Shown piece after piece: positions 1 to 7,848 of a DNA stretch of 43,001 nucleotides. Source of the stretch: Methanoculleus sp. Its GTDB lineage: Archaea; Halobacteriota; Methanomicrobia; Methanomicrobiales; Methanoculleaceae. Both the position numbers and the translations under genes were made by a program. The stretch spans positions 1-43,001 of the forward strand of contig JAHDQM010000004.1 in assembly GCA_018433835.1 (NCBI GenBank), read 5' to 3'. Under the pieces are notes generated by a model that saw nothing but the letters and a program-made list of their open reading frames with translations, ran no database searches and was not told the origin of the DNA. Positions within the stretch are counted from its first letter, which is position 1, and every line of letters starts with the position of its first letter.

Positions 1-1
1 G

Positions 2-208
2 CTGCTCCTCGACGAGAGCGAGGCCCGCCGCGTAGCGGGACTCTATGGCCTTCCGGTTACCGGTATTATCGGACTGCTGCTACAGGCGAAGCAGGAAGGG
101 CTGGTCTCTTCACTTGAGGAAGAAATGGATCGGCTGCGGGAACAAGGGAACTTCTGGATCCAAGATGCACTCTACAGGCGCGTTCTTGAAGCGGAAAAGG
201 ACGAATAA
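2..208 (+). CDS. C-terminal part of a DUF3368-type PIN-domain protein
   Basis: The frame is open from the window edge to TAA at 206-208 and gives 68 residues, starting LLLDESEARRVAGLYGLPVT. This is the usual C-terminal half of DUF3368 PIN-domain proteins: an acidic LLDE motif, then a nucleotide-binding-like GLPVTGIIGLLLQAK segment and a helix-rich tail. Family members resemble VapC-type toxins and often sit next to a small UPF0175 antitoxin gene, which would lie upstream outside the window. The N-terminal catalytic aspartates cannot be seen, so activity cannot be judged. The family call rests on recognised sequence pattern only. Confidence 0.7.
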   Translation: MLLDESEARRVAGLYGLPVTGIIGLLLQAKQEGLVSSLEEEMDRLREQGNFWIQDALYRRVLEAEKDE

Positions 209-281
209 GCAGAATTTTTCAGTCAGGAAGAGCAATCCGTTCCGTTGCATACGGCTGGAGCGGAGAATGGGTGAAAGCCCC

Positions 282-393
282 TCAATTCAGCGCGGGGACT
301 GCGTCCGTCCGGGTCTCGACCGCATCGCGAACCGCGTCGTCCCGGTAGGATGAGATCCGAACGGTCTTCCGGGTGAAGGTGGCGTAGTAGTCG
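282..393 (-). pseudogene. 3' remnant of an unidentified gene, cut by repeat modules
   Basis: On the minus strand the last 36 or so codons before TGA at 282-284 read DYYATFTRKTVRISSYRDDA and onward to VETRTDAVPALN. Codon use matches real genes of this genome (GAC, TAC, ACC, GAG, CGG). Upstream of about 393 the frame runs into hairpin repeat modules and loses its protein-like character. I read it as the tail of a gene whose 5' part was lost when repeat DNA came in. The protein is not recognised. Confidence 0.4.
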
Positions 394-575
394 CGACTGG
401 CCCTCTGGGCAGGAGCGGGAGAAGACCGAAGGTCTTCGAGCAAGGAGTTCGAGGCCCGGCTCCGGGCGCTGGAGGGGGGGCTGGCGGAGAAGGCGGGCGA
501 GGAGCGACGGGCCGCAGGGTGCGACTGCCGGAACGGCAGGAGCTTGAGCACCGATAGGTGCGAATCCGGAGCTTG
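392..575. repeat. Cluster of hairpin repeat modules (partial element)
   Basis: Several small hairpins lie in a row. They include ctggccctctgggcag at about 396, GAAGACC-GAA-GGTCTTC at about 420-436, GCCCGG-ct-CCGGGC at about 453, CTGCCG-GAA-CGGCAG at about 525-540, and gagcttgagcaccgataggt at 540-559. The same module types recur at 20.3, 28.0, 33.3, 40.75, 41.7 and 42.7 kb. No complete element ends are seen here. Part of 445-510 reads on the plus strand like a coiled-coil coding scrap (KEFEARLRALEGGLAEK), so it may also hold gene debris. Confidence 0.6.
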
Positions 576-1205
576 AGAGGCCCGGAGGGTTTCGAGGGAG
601 ACCTGAACACCGACAACGAAGGCCTCGTTGGCCGCCCCGTCGAGATCGACGCCGAAGACGGGGTTGGCAGCCTGTACGTGCCGTCAGGCGTAAAGGCGCT
701 CGACAGGAACGACAGACCCCTGATTGATATCTACTTCAGACGCATCGAGAACGAAAGGCTGCCCGCAGTCCCGGCCGGAGCAGCTTTCCAGTTCGCCGGC
801 TACGTCTACGAGGCCGGACCCGGCGGGGCCACCTTCGACCCGGGGATCACCCTGACCCTGGAGATCCCCGAGGTGGACTGGAACACGCTCGCCCTCACCG
901 GTCAGCAGCTCACCCTGAAGTGGTACAACCAGTCGGCGAACGCCTGGGAAGACGTCCCGACAACCGTCAACTCGGACACGCGGACCGTGAGGGCGACGAT
1001 CACCCACTTCACCATCTTCGCGCTCTTCACCGAGCCGGTGACGACGGCCGCCCCGACCGAGACAGCGGCGGCCGCGACAACGACAACGACGCCTGGCGAA
1101 GAGCCGCCTGCCGAAGGACTGCCCGTGACGACGATCCTCTTCGTCGTCGTCATCGTCGCAATCATCGTGGGAGCGGGACACTTCTTCATTGTGAAGAAGA
1201 AGTAA
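558..1205 (+). pseudogene. C-terminal domain of a surface protein, N-terminus replaced by repeat DNA
   Basis: The 215-residue reading frame starts inside repeat modules and has no signal peptide. From about residue 15 it looks like the C-terminal part of large methanogen surface proteins: a beta-rich domain (GVGSLYVPSGVKALD, then AGYVYEAGPGGATFDPGITL, then ITHFTIFALF). A Thr/Ala/Pro linker of about 30 residues follows, then one membrane helix (about 187-209) and a KKK stop-transfer end. Intact relatives are secreted and far longer. The missing secretion signal and the start inside repeats suggest a 5'-truncated remnant. If translated, it would be a wrongly targeted fragment. A T-run follows the stop. 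Confidence 0.6.
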
Positions 1206-1215
1206 CCTGCTAACC

Positions 1216-1221
1216 TTTTTT
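1216..1221 (+). terminator. T-rich terminator
   Basis: Six consecutive T follow the stop of the surface-protein remnant by 10 bases, in an otherwise GC-rich stretch. Archaeal transcription commonly ends at such T-runs. Confidence 0.45.
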
Positions 1222-1237
1222 CCCCGGGCGTGCAGAC

Positions 1238-1260
1238 AGACGGCACAGAAATCATATAAG
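1238..1260 (+). promoter_or_regulatory. BRE/TATA promoter for the 1315 gene
   Basis: The sequence gacggcacagaaatcatata contains a purine-rich BRE-like CAGAAA followed by the TATA-like box atcatataag. The same block gacggcacagaaa recurs at 1749-1770, and a shorter version at 4250, each before a secreted or membrane-protein gene. Confidence 0.55.
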
Positions 1261-1314
1261 GCACGCTGGCTTACTGTTCCTCACCGAAAAACGTGAAGAG
1301 GGTGGGGCGGCGGT

Positions 1315-1713
1315 ATGGCAGTACACGGCGGGGAACCGACGGAAGATAAGGCATGGCGGAGGGGCCCGGTCGTCGGGGTATTTGTCGTCCTAGCTATCCT
1401 GTGCGCCATCATTCTCGGGTTCATCCACCGGATCAACCTGATCGACGTGACGCACCTCACCGGAGCGGACTTCAGGAACCATCCGGCGCCTGGCGCGCTG
1501 ATCCTGGATAAGAAACGTGTCCAGGTCTCGAAAGGCCCCTTGTTCGATGCGTTCCTCTGGCTCAACCTCCGTTGCACGTACAGTCCGGCCGGAAGGGGTC
1601 ACGCGAAGTACAGTTCGCTCCGCATATCCACGGAGGAGATGAGGCGGAGATTCGCGAAGTATGCCCTTTTTGAATGGAACGGGACCGTCTACGGCGTGGT
1701 GCAGAGTGCGTGA
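1315..1713 (+). CDS. Small membrane-anchored protein of unknown function
   Basis: This protein of 132 residues has a short charged N-terminus, one hydrophobic helix at about residues 19-38 (VVGVFVVLAILCAIILGFI) and a soluble domain of about 90 residues that would face outside. The start ATG at 1315 has a purine-rich ggtggggcgg just upstream and lies about 60 bases from a TATA box at 1251-1260. The soluble part has no motif I recognise. It stands alone between the surface-protein remnant and another secreted-protein gene with an almost identical promoter block, so the two may be co-regulated. Confidence 0.65.
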   Translation: MAVHGGEPTEDKAWRRGPVVGVFVVLAILCAIILGFIHRINLIDVTHLTGADFRNHPAPGALILDKKRVQVSKGPLFDAFLWLNLRCTYSPAGRGHAKYSSLRISTEEMRRRFAKYALFEWNGTVYGVVQSA

Positions 1714-1748
1714 CGGCGGGGGACCTCCCGGGACCCGATCGGTAGGCG

Positions 1749-1770
1749 GACGGCACAGAAACGATATATG
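1749..1770 (+). promoter_or_regulatory. BRE/TATA promoter for the 1826 gene
   Basis: The block gacggcacagaaacgatata repeats, almost base for base, the promoter at 1238-1260. The TATA core acgatatatg at 1761-1770 predicts a transcript start near 1790, leaving a short leader before ATG 1826. Confidence 0.6.
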
Positions 1771-1825
1771 GTATCTTCCCCCTTGTTCTCCCATGTACCT
1801 TTCGGCCAGGGGGACGGGAGCGGAC

Positions 1826-2545
1826 ATGAGAGCCTTCGCCGCCTGCCTCGCGTGCGTCCTCCTCCTTGCCGCGGCTCTCCCGGCGGCGGCAGCGGCCGGG
1901 GAGGACGATGCCGGGCGGTACGTCGTTCACTGGTTCAACGGCGACGGTGTGGAGGTCTACTTCGACGGCGAGTATAAGGGGACGATCGCCGATACCGAAC
2001 TTGTCGTGGCGGTAGACCCGGCGGCCCCGCCCGCACGGGAGTATACCGTCCGGAAGGGAGAGCGCCTGATGTATACCGGCTTCATCGAGCGGGCCCCGGC
2101 CGCCGGGGAGACGATCGATCTCTTCCCGCAACGCTATCAGGTCGAACAGCCCGCCCCGGGGGCGGAGGTGAACGACACCGGTTGGTACCTGATCTACCGC
2201 GCTGACGGGGAGGAGATCTACTTCGACGACGAGTTCGTGGGCGTCGTCAAGGGCGGCACCCTCCGGGTCGCGGTGAACACCACGCTCCCGCCTCCGGAAG
2301 AGTTCGTCTGCAGGAATGAGGATAGAGGGACGATGTCGCGGCACCAGCTCCCGCCCCTGCCCCCGCGGGGAGGGACGGTTCATGTCTACACATCGGTGCA
2401 GTCGGCACCGCATTTCTCCGTGTCGGCGACGCCGAACACCTCCCCCCTCCCGGCGGAGACGGCGCCCACCCCGCTCCCGGGATTCGGGGCGGCAGGAGCG
2501 GCCGCGGGGCTCTTGATCGCCGGCTGGCGCCTGCAGAGGCGGTGA
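1826..2545 (+). CDS. Secreted protein with two similar domains and a PGF-CTERM anchor
   Basis: I chose ATG 1826 (239 residues) because it begins a clean signal peptide, MRAFAACLACVLLLAAALPA; an in-frame ATG at 1793 is possible. The mature part holds two related units of about 75 residues, recognisable by GDGVEVYFDGEYKGTI near residue 38 and GEEIYFDDEFVGVV near 130. Their pattern resembles PEGA-like surface domains. The end (PTPLPGFGAAGAAAGLLIAG, then RLQRR) is a PGF-CTERM signal, in which an archaeosortase replaces the helix with a lipid anchor at the S-layer. The role is unknown. The gene converges on the minus-strand gene ending at 2553. Confidence 0.75.
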   Translation: MRAFAACLACVLLLAAALPAAAAAGEDDAGRYVVHWFNGDGVEVYFDGEYKGTIADTELVVAVDPAAPPAREYTVRKGERLMYTGFIERAPAAGETIDLFPQRYQVEQPAPGAEVNDTGWYLIYRADGEEIYFDDEFVGVVKGGTLRVAVNTTLPPPEEFVCRNEDRGTMSRHQLPPLPPRGGTVHVYTSVQSAPHFSVSATPNTSPLPAETAPTPLPGFGAAGAAAGLLIAGWRLQRR

Positions 2546-2552
2546 ACTGCTC

Positions 2553-2788
2553 TCAGTGCTCTTTTAGGAGCAGCATCCAGTGATAGTTCCAGACGACGAG
2601 CCCCCCCGCGACCTGCGCCACACTCCCGGGAAGCCCGGGGTAGTACTGCGGCACCGGAGGAGGGCCGGGTAGACGAAGACCTCGATTGCGATGGCTATGA
2701 GGTTCACGGTACCTGCAATCGTGACGATCAGCGCGACGAACGAGACGGCGTAGAGGTAGGCCCTCCACGCCGTGAGGCCCTCAGTCAT
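2553..2788 (-). pseudogene. Small membrane protein with a probable one-base frameshift
   Basis: The start ATG at 2788 overlaps the stop of the upstream lipoprotein gene, as in an operon. The first frame gives MTEGLTAWRAYLYAVSFVAL and a hydrophobic helix up to EVFVYP. It then loses sense near 2665-2669. From there another frame continues naturally with PGPPPVPQYYPGLPGSVAQ and ends NYHWMLLLKEH before TGA at 2553. One missing base in the CCGGG run joins the two into a protein of about 78 residues with one or two membrane segments. This is either a sequencing error or a recent mutation. The family is unknown. Confidence 0.55.
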
Positions 2789-3785
2789 CACCCTGCCTCC
2801 GCCGTCTCGCAAGCCCGGCGCCGAGGAGCCCGGTGGCGGCGAACGCGGCCTCGAATCCGGGTGCCTGCGTCGGCACCGGCGCACCGCTGCTCTGGACCCT
2901 GAACTGCCCGACCTGTGCGGAGGACGGCATCCCGGGGGTCGCGGTCGGGACCGGGAGGGCGACCGGCGACGTGCTCTTCGCGGAGTCGAGCACCGCGCCG
3001 TCGGCAAAGATCACCTGCGGCGGCGGGGCCAGGGTGATCCGGCCGGTGCTGGTCGCAAAGGCTGCGCCGCCCTCGATGAGCCGGATACTGATCTCGTAAT
3101 CGTAGCCGTTCGGCACCGTGACGCTCACCTTCTTCGTGGCCGAGTCCCCCGGAACCGTCCCGAGCGGTCGTGACTCGCGGACGGCCGTGATCCCTGTCTG
3201 GAGGTTGACGACCCGGATATCCATGGCGAGGTCCCCGGAAGCGCTGCCGCCGTTCGCGATACTGGTGATGATATCGAGCGTGATCGGGTCGGCGTCGATG
3301 TCGGGGGTCATGACGTCGATCGCGGAGACGGAGAGGAGCGAGTAGGCCAGTCTCTGTCCCGCCGTCGTCCTGTCCGGGAGGAAGACGTTCACCGAACCCG
3401 ATTCCCGCATACGCCCGTCCTGCCATATGGTCACCCAGATGTCGTAGCGCCTGCCGTTCTCGAGCGCGAGTGCAACCTCCTCTTTTGCGGTCCTGCCGCT
3501 CGTGAGGTTGCCTATCGGGAGAATCGTCTCCTCGACGACGATATCCGTCCCGGCCTCTTTTGCGCTGACCTGCAGGTCGATGCCGCCGACGTCGGCATAG
3601 ATCGCGTCGAGGTACGGGGCAACCGTGACCCGGGTGACGTTTGACGGCGGCTGACCGTCCGGGATGCTGATGTCGACGTTCCGGATCGTCACGTAACCCG
3701 CCTGGGGCTGGGACGATATGCACCCGGCCCCGAGCACCAGGGACAGGAGCACGATGACCGCTGTCGCACCGAATAACCCTCTCAT
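2781..3785 (-). CDS. Lipoprotein with PGF-CTERM tail, unknown function
   Basis: The protein has 334 residues. I chose ATG 3785 because it opens a lipoprotein signal, MRGLFGATAVIVLLSLVLGA, followed by GC; upstream in-frame codons encode charged sequence unlike a leader. The mature protein is beta-rich with repeated motifs such as VTIRNVDISIPDG, VSVTVPNGYDYEISIRLIEG and ITLAPPP. This suggests several immunoglobulin-like modules. The C-terminus PTQAPGFEAAFAATGLLGAG plus LARRRR is a PGF-CTERM signal, so the protein appears to carry both an N-terminal lipobox and a C-terminal archaeosortase signal. The frameshifted membrane gene at 2553-2788 follows it directly. Confidence 0.75.
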   Translation of the reverse strand: MRGLFGATAVIVLLSLVLGAGCISSQPQAGYVTIRNVDISIPDGQPPSNVTRVTVAPYLDAIYADVGGIDLQVSAKEAGTDIVVEETILPIGNLTSGRTAKEEVALALENGRRYDIWVTIWQDGRMRESGSVNVFLPDRTTAGQRLAYSLLSVSAIDVMTPDIDADPITLDIITSIANGGSASGDLAMDIRVVNLQTGITAVRESRPLGTVPGDSATKKVSVTVPNGYDYEISIRLIEGGAAFATSTGRITLAPPPQVIFADGAVLDSAKSTSPVALPVPTATPGMPSSAQVGQFRVQSSGAPVPTQAPGFEAAFAATGLLGAGLARRRRQGDD

Positions 3786-4249
3786 AACAATCAGGAGAAC
3801 CTTCAGGCCGTTGAGAGAAAAGGTTTCCGCATTGCGGCTCTTCTTATCGAACCGCCTGGCGGAAGGGCGGTCGAGGGGCTGTGGATAACGATATTTTGCC
3901 CGAAACACTCCGAATCGAGTGCCCGGCACCCGGAAACCTTTGAAGCCGCCCGGTTGCCGGAACCCTGCCTGCATAGGTTCGATTTTTTTCGTAGTTTACC
4001 ATCGCCTTATCTCCCCTTCTCGCCTATACTCTGGCGTCGAGCGCTGAATCGAGGGGCGGACACGGCCTGCATCCTCATGGGGCGTCGCTGCAGGACCTGT
4101 GGAGGGTGTCCCGGCCCCCGGACCCGTGCCGCGCGGGGCCGGTACGCGGCCTATTGGCTGATTTACGGCGGATCTCCGTGCTCTGCCGGAAAAATCACGA
4201 TGCCGCAACCGCTGGAATCACGATCACTCCCCGAAGTGTAGACGTTTGT
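3786..4249. other. Intergenic region between divergent genes
   Basis: No convincing gene is seen. Reading frames here are Arg/Pro-rich and look like chance frames of GC-rich DNA. It should hold the promoter of the minus-strand lipoprotein, but no clear TATA box stands out. An AT-rich patch lies around 3976-4010. Confidence 0.4.
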
Positions 4250-4267
4250 CACAGAAAACGTTAATAC
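4250..4267 (+). promoter_or_regulatory. Promoter of the ABC exporter operon
   Basis: The sequence cacagaaaacgttaatac has a BRE-like cagaaa followed by an AT-rich TATA-like ttaata, 57-74 bases before the ATPase start. It shares the cacagaaa block with the promoters at 1238 and 1749. Confidence 0.45.
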
Positions 4268-4323
4268 GAGGATACCAAAATCTGCAGTAGAACGCCGCCG
4301 GAACGGCCCGGGCGGGGTGTGAG

Positions 4324-5229
4324 ATGATACGGACGGAGAACCTCACGAAGGTATATAACGGCAAGCCGGCCGTCGACGGCCTGGATCTTGAGGTCGGGGA
4401 AGGCGAGATATTCGGTTTCCTCGGCCCGAACGGAGCGGGGAAGAGTACGACGATCCTGATGCTCACCGGCATGATCGAGCCCACCGGCGGACGGTGCTTC
4501 GTCGACGGGATCGAGGTCGCAAAAGACCCGCTGAAGGTAAAGGAGATCATCGGCTACCTTCCCGAAGACGTCGGGTTCTACGGGAACATGACCGGCGAAC
4601 AGAACCTGGATTACTTCGCCCGGTTCTACGGGATGGACGCGAAAGAGCGAAAGGAGCGGATCGCCGAGTTGCTCGAACTCGTCCACCTCGACGGCGTCGC
4701 CCAGAAGGCCTCCGAGTACTCCCGCGGGATGAAACAGCGGCTTGGGCTCGCCCAGGCACTGATAAACGATCCGAAGGTGCTCTTTTTCGACGAACCGACG
4801 GCAAACCTCGACCCGGAAGGCGTCCGGGAGTACCGCGAACTCGTCACGCATCTCGCCGGCGAGGGGAAGACTGTCTTTGTCTCCTCCCACATCCTCTCCG
4901 AGGTCAGGGAAGTCTGCCGGACCGTCGGGCTGCTCGCGAAAGGAAGACTTGTGGCGCAGGGGACGCTCGAGGAGGTCGCCCGGGCGCTCGCATCTCCGGA
5001 CGGCGACGCCGTCCGTATCGTGGTCGAGACCCGGGAGCACCTGCCGCCTATCGAGGATCCTGCGATCATCTCCGTCGAAGGGAACGGGAATCGTGCGGTC
5101 GTCCGGGCGAAGACCGATATCCGGGACCGGCTTGCCGCGACCCTCTTCGAGCAGGGGCTGCATGTGCGGGAGATGCGCCTCGAAGAGCCGGAGATCGAGG
5201 ACGTCTTCATGGCGGCCTACCGAAGGTGA
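4324..5229 (+). CDS. ABC transporter ATP-binding protein
   Basis: This 301-residue ATPase would power the membrane protein encoded next to it. Walker A is GPNGAGKST (residues 34-42), the signature is SRGMKQR (133-139), Walker B is VLFFDEP (152-158), and the switch histidine is in SSHI near 189. The Q-loop position reads GYLPED, as in many DrrA/CcmA-type exporters. A domain of about 80 residues after 215 is typical of this subfamily. The permease starts 3 bases after the stop, so the two genes are surely co-transcribed. The substrate cannot be told from sequence; the secreted NEW3 protein two genes on suggests a cell-envelope role. Confidence 0.9.
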   Translation: MIRTENLTKVYNGKPAVDGLDLEVGEGEIFGFLGPNGAGKSTTILMLTGMIEPTGGRCFVDGIEVAKDPLKVKEIIGYLPEDVGFYGNMTGEQNLDYFARFYGMDAKERKERIAELLELVHLDGVAQKASEYSRGMKQRLGLAQALINDPKVLFFDEPTANLDPEGVREYRELVTHLAGEGKTVFVSSHILSEVREVCRTVGLLAKGRLVAQGTLEEVARALASPDGDAVRIVVETREHLPPIEDPAIISVEGNGNRAVVRAKTDIRDRLAATLFEQGLHVREMRLEEPEIEDVFMAAYRR

Positions 5230-5232
5230 TGT

Positions 5233-6336
5233 ATGGCACCAGAACGGCTGTTCAACGTAGCACGGAAAGAGTTCTCCGATCACATTACCAGCAGGAGATT
5301 CATTATCATCCTGGGCCTGCTCCTCGTCATATCGACGATCAGCATCTACGAAGGCATCGGGCAGTATAACGACAGTCTGGAGGCGTATACCGAGCAACTC
5401 CAGCGCATGGAGGAGTTCGAAGACCCGTATTCGAGCTGGATGCCCTCGAAACCCTCGATCATGTACGTCTTCATATCCATGATGAGTTACATGACGATGC
5501 TCGGCGGCATCCTTGCCATCGCCATCGGGTTCGACCTGGTCTCAAAGGAGAAGGAGACCCGGTCGCTAAAAACACTCCTCTCGCACCCGCTCTACCGGGA
5601 CGAGATCATAAACGGCAAGGCGCTCGGGGGTGTCGGCGCGCTCGGGTTCGCCATGGCGCTCGCACTCGCCATTGCCATTGCTATGCTCCTCATCTTCTCG
5701 GTAGTTCCGACAGTGGACGAATTTGCCGCCATCCTGATCTTCGGGGCGGTAACGCTTGGGTTCCTGCTCGCCTACTTCGCCGTCGCGCTCACGATGTCGA
5801 CGGTCGCAAAAGAGAGCGGGAACGCGCTGATCTACACTCTGGTGATCTTCTTCGCCGTCTCCTCGCTCCTCCCGATGTTCGGGATGATGGCCGCAGACGC
5901 TTTCGCAGACGCTTTCGCAGGCGACCCGCCCGAGCCGCCCGAAATGGGGCCCATGCCCAAAGAGATCGTGCGGACCGCGAGCAGCGGGTATTTCGTCAGC
6001 AGCGCCTCGCAGAGCGTGGTATACGGCGGGACCGAAGACCCGGAGTGGACGGCCTACGAAGAGGAGATGAAGACCTACGTCGAGAAACGGAGATTCATCA
6101 GCGATGTATCAAACCTTCTCTCACCGCAGATGAACTACTACACCGTCGCGATTGCGGTTACCAACCCGCAGATTGCCGCGATTGCCTACTCGCCCTACGA
6201 CGCGATACAGGAGGAGACGCCCGGCCTTGCCGACGCCCTCGGCCGGGTCTGGATGAACATCGCCGCGCTCATCGTCTTCCCGTCGGTCTTCTTCGCCGCG
6301 ACCTACGTGATGTTCATGCGGATGGATATCAGGTGA
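5233..6336 (+). CDS. ABC-2 type permease
   Basis: The protein has 367 residues. A first helix lies at about 23-40 (RFIIILGLLLVISTISI), followed by an extracytoplasmic stretch of about 35 charged residues. Helices follow at about 76-100, 135-157, 165-187, 198-218 and near the C-terminus (345-362). The cytoplasmic motif FDLVSKEKETRSLKTLLSHP after helix two is characteristic of ABC-2/NosY-type permeases. A second large loop (about 225-320) is rich in acidic residues and Pro. It pairs with the ATPase 3 bases upstream and is followed 1 base later by the NEW3 protein gene. Confidence 0.88.
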   Translation: MAPERLFNVARKEFSDHITSRRFIIILGLLLVISTISIYEGIGQYNDSLEAYTEQLQRMEEFEDPYSSWMPSKPSIMYVFISMMSYMTMLGGILAIAIGFDLVSKEKETRSLKTLLSHPLYRDEIINGKALGGVGALGFAMALALAIAIAMLLIFSVVPTVDEFAAILIFGAVTLGFLLAYFAVALTMSTVAKESGNALIYTLVIFFAVSSLLPMFGMMAADAFADAFAGDPPEPPEMGPMPKEIVRTASSGYFVSSASQSVVYGGTEDPEWTAYEEEMKTYVEKRRFISDVSNLLSPQMNYYTVAIAVTNPQIAAIAYSPYDAIQEETPGLADALGRVWMNIAALIVFPSVFFAATYVMFMRMDIR

Positions 6337-6337
6337 G

Positions 6338-7771
6338 ATGATGGCCGACAGAAGATCCTCTCTATGCATCCTCCTGGCCCTCCTCCTCGCCGCGTCGGCC
6401 GTCCCGGGAGCGGCGACCGCACAGGGCGGGACGTTGCAGACGGAGATCCGGTGCGATTTCCCGGGCGAGATGATCGAAGCAGGCGACACCGCCGTCTTCG
6501 ATCTCGCGGTCATGAACATGGGGGATACCGGGACGTGCCTCCTCAACTACTGGACCTACCGGGGCACCGACGGGTGGAAGATCCGGTTCGAGGCCGACGA
6601 CCGCGAAGTCTACCGGATGCTGATCCCGGCCGGCGAGACGAAGACTGTCCGCCTGGTGGCCGAGACCTCCGGCCATGCCGCGGTGGGGGAGTACCCTATC
6701 CGGGTGGGCATCGGCGAGGGGACGATCTGGGTCTACGTCAAGGTCACGAAGACGCACAGCGGCGAGACGGGAACCCTTGAGGCCACCGTGGTGGATAAGG
6801 AAGGAAACGTGGTTAAGGGCGCCGATGTCAGCGTCTACGACGGCGATACCCTGGTCGAGGGGATGCTCGCGACCGCCGAGGGCAAGGTGAGCATCGGCGC
6901 CCCGATGGGCACCTACACCGTAAAGGTCACCAGGCCCGGATACCGGCCGTGGGAGAAGGAGGATGTCGAGATCCGGATCGGCCGGACGGTCGACCTCGGG
7001 ATCGTGCCGCTCGAAAAAGAGAACTTCTTTGCCGAGGTCCGGGTAAAGTCCCCGTCCCGGATGGCGGCAATCGGCACCAACCCGCAGTACGAGATGATCC
7101 TGAAGAACGCGGGCAGGAACGACGATACGTACACCCTCTCCATCCAGGGTCTCCCCGAGCAGTGGTATGCCCGGTTCAAGGAGAGCAGCAGCGCCACCGA
7201 AGAGGTCTCGGAGATCTACGTTCCGTCCGGTGAGGAAAAGACCCTGTATCTCGATCTCATTCCGCCCTACTCGGTGGATGTCGGCGAGTACAACTTCACG
7301 GCTGTGATCGGGTCCTCTGCCCGGCAGTACGAGGAGAACCTGACGCTCCGGCTCAGGGGGTCCTACGATATGCGGACCTACGCGAAGAGTTACCGCCACG
7401 AGATCAACCGCGGCGACACCCTCACGTTCGATATGACGGTCTCGAACGCCGGCGTCGGGGGAGCGCTGACGAACATCGGGATCAACATGAGCGCACCGGA
7501 AGGGTGGCGGGTGACCGTCGACCCGGCGTCGGTCGCGAGCCTTGAAGCCGGCGAACGGGCGACGGTGCAGGTGACGGTGGTCCCGCCGGCCGATATCGTC
7601 GCCGGCGAGTACAAGGTCGTCGCTCTGGTGAAGAGCGACCAGGACGAAGAGGAAGACGAGTACCGGATCGTGGTGAAAGAGCAGTCCTACGTCGCGGTGC
7701 TCGGCCTCCTGGTGATGGCCGGGGTCGCCGCGGGGCTGTGGTACATGTTTAAGAAATACGGGCGGCGGTAA
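6338..7771 (+). CDS. Secreted, membrane-anchored NEW3-domain protein
   Basis: The protein has 477 residues. A signal peptide (about 1-28, ending AATAQ) is followed by a beta domain, then a carboxypeptidase-regulatory-like module (about 147-225: TLEATVVDKEGNVVKGADVS). Two NEW3/alpha-galactosidase-associated modules follow at about 230-335 and 345-445, marked by NAGRNDDTYTLSIQGLP and NAGVGGALTNIGINMSAPEG. One C-terminal membrane helix (about 449-470) is followed by KKYGRR. The protein would stand outside the cell, tethered by its tail. Such proteins often accompany ABC-2 systems in archaea and may recognise or stabilise the exported partner; that is inference. ATGs at 6338 and 6341 are equally possible starts. 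Confidence 0.85.
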   Translation: MMADRRSSLCILLALLLAASAVPGAATAQGGTLQTEIRCDFPGEMIEAGDTAVFDLAVMNMGDTGTCLLNYWTYRGTDGWKIRFEADDREVYRMLIPAGETKTVRLVAETSGHAAVGEYPIRVGIGEGTIWVYVKVTKTHSGETGTLEATVVDKEGNVVKGADVSVYDGDTLVEGMLATAEGKVSIGAPMGTYTVKVTRPGYRPWEKEDVEIRIGRTVDLGIVPLEKENFFAEVRVKSPSRMAAIGTNPQYEMILKNAGRNDDTYTLSIQGLPEQWYARFKESSSATEEVSEIYVPSGEEKTLYLDLIPPYSVDVGEYNFTAVIGSSARQYEENLTLRLRGSYDMRTYAKSYRHEINRGDTLTFDMTVSNAGVGGALTNIGINMSAPEGWRVTVDPASVASLEAGERATVQVTVVPPADIVAGEYKVVALVKSDQDEEEDEYRIVVKEQSYVAVLGLLVMAGVAAGLWYMFKKYGRR

Positions 7772-7848
7772 GGCCGAACCCCCGGTCACTCTTTTCCAGC
7801 GGCCGGTCATGAACACGCCGGTGAGCCCCGTCGTTCAGGTCCCCTCTT

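Noticed and set aside
558..620. Start of the 558 frame as a real translation start
   Set aside because: The first 14 or so codons are repeat modules without signal peptide or ribosome site; the domain proper begins later.
6362..7816. 484-residue minus-strand frame opposite the NEW3 gene
   Set aside because: Shadow frame with a skewed His/Arg/Asp composition; the plus strand has a signal peptide, domains and an anchor.
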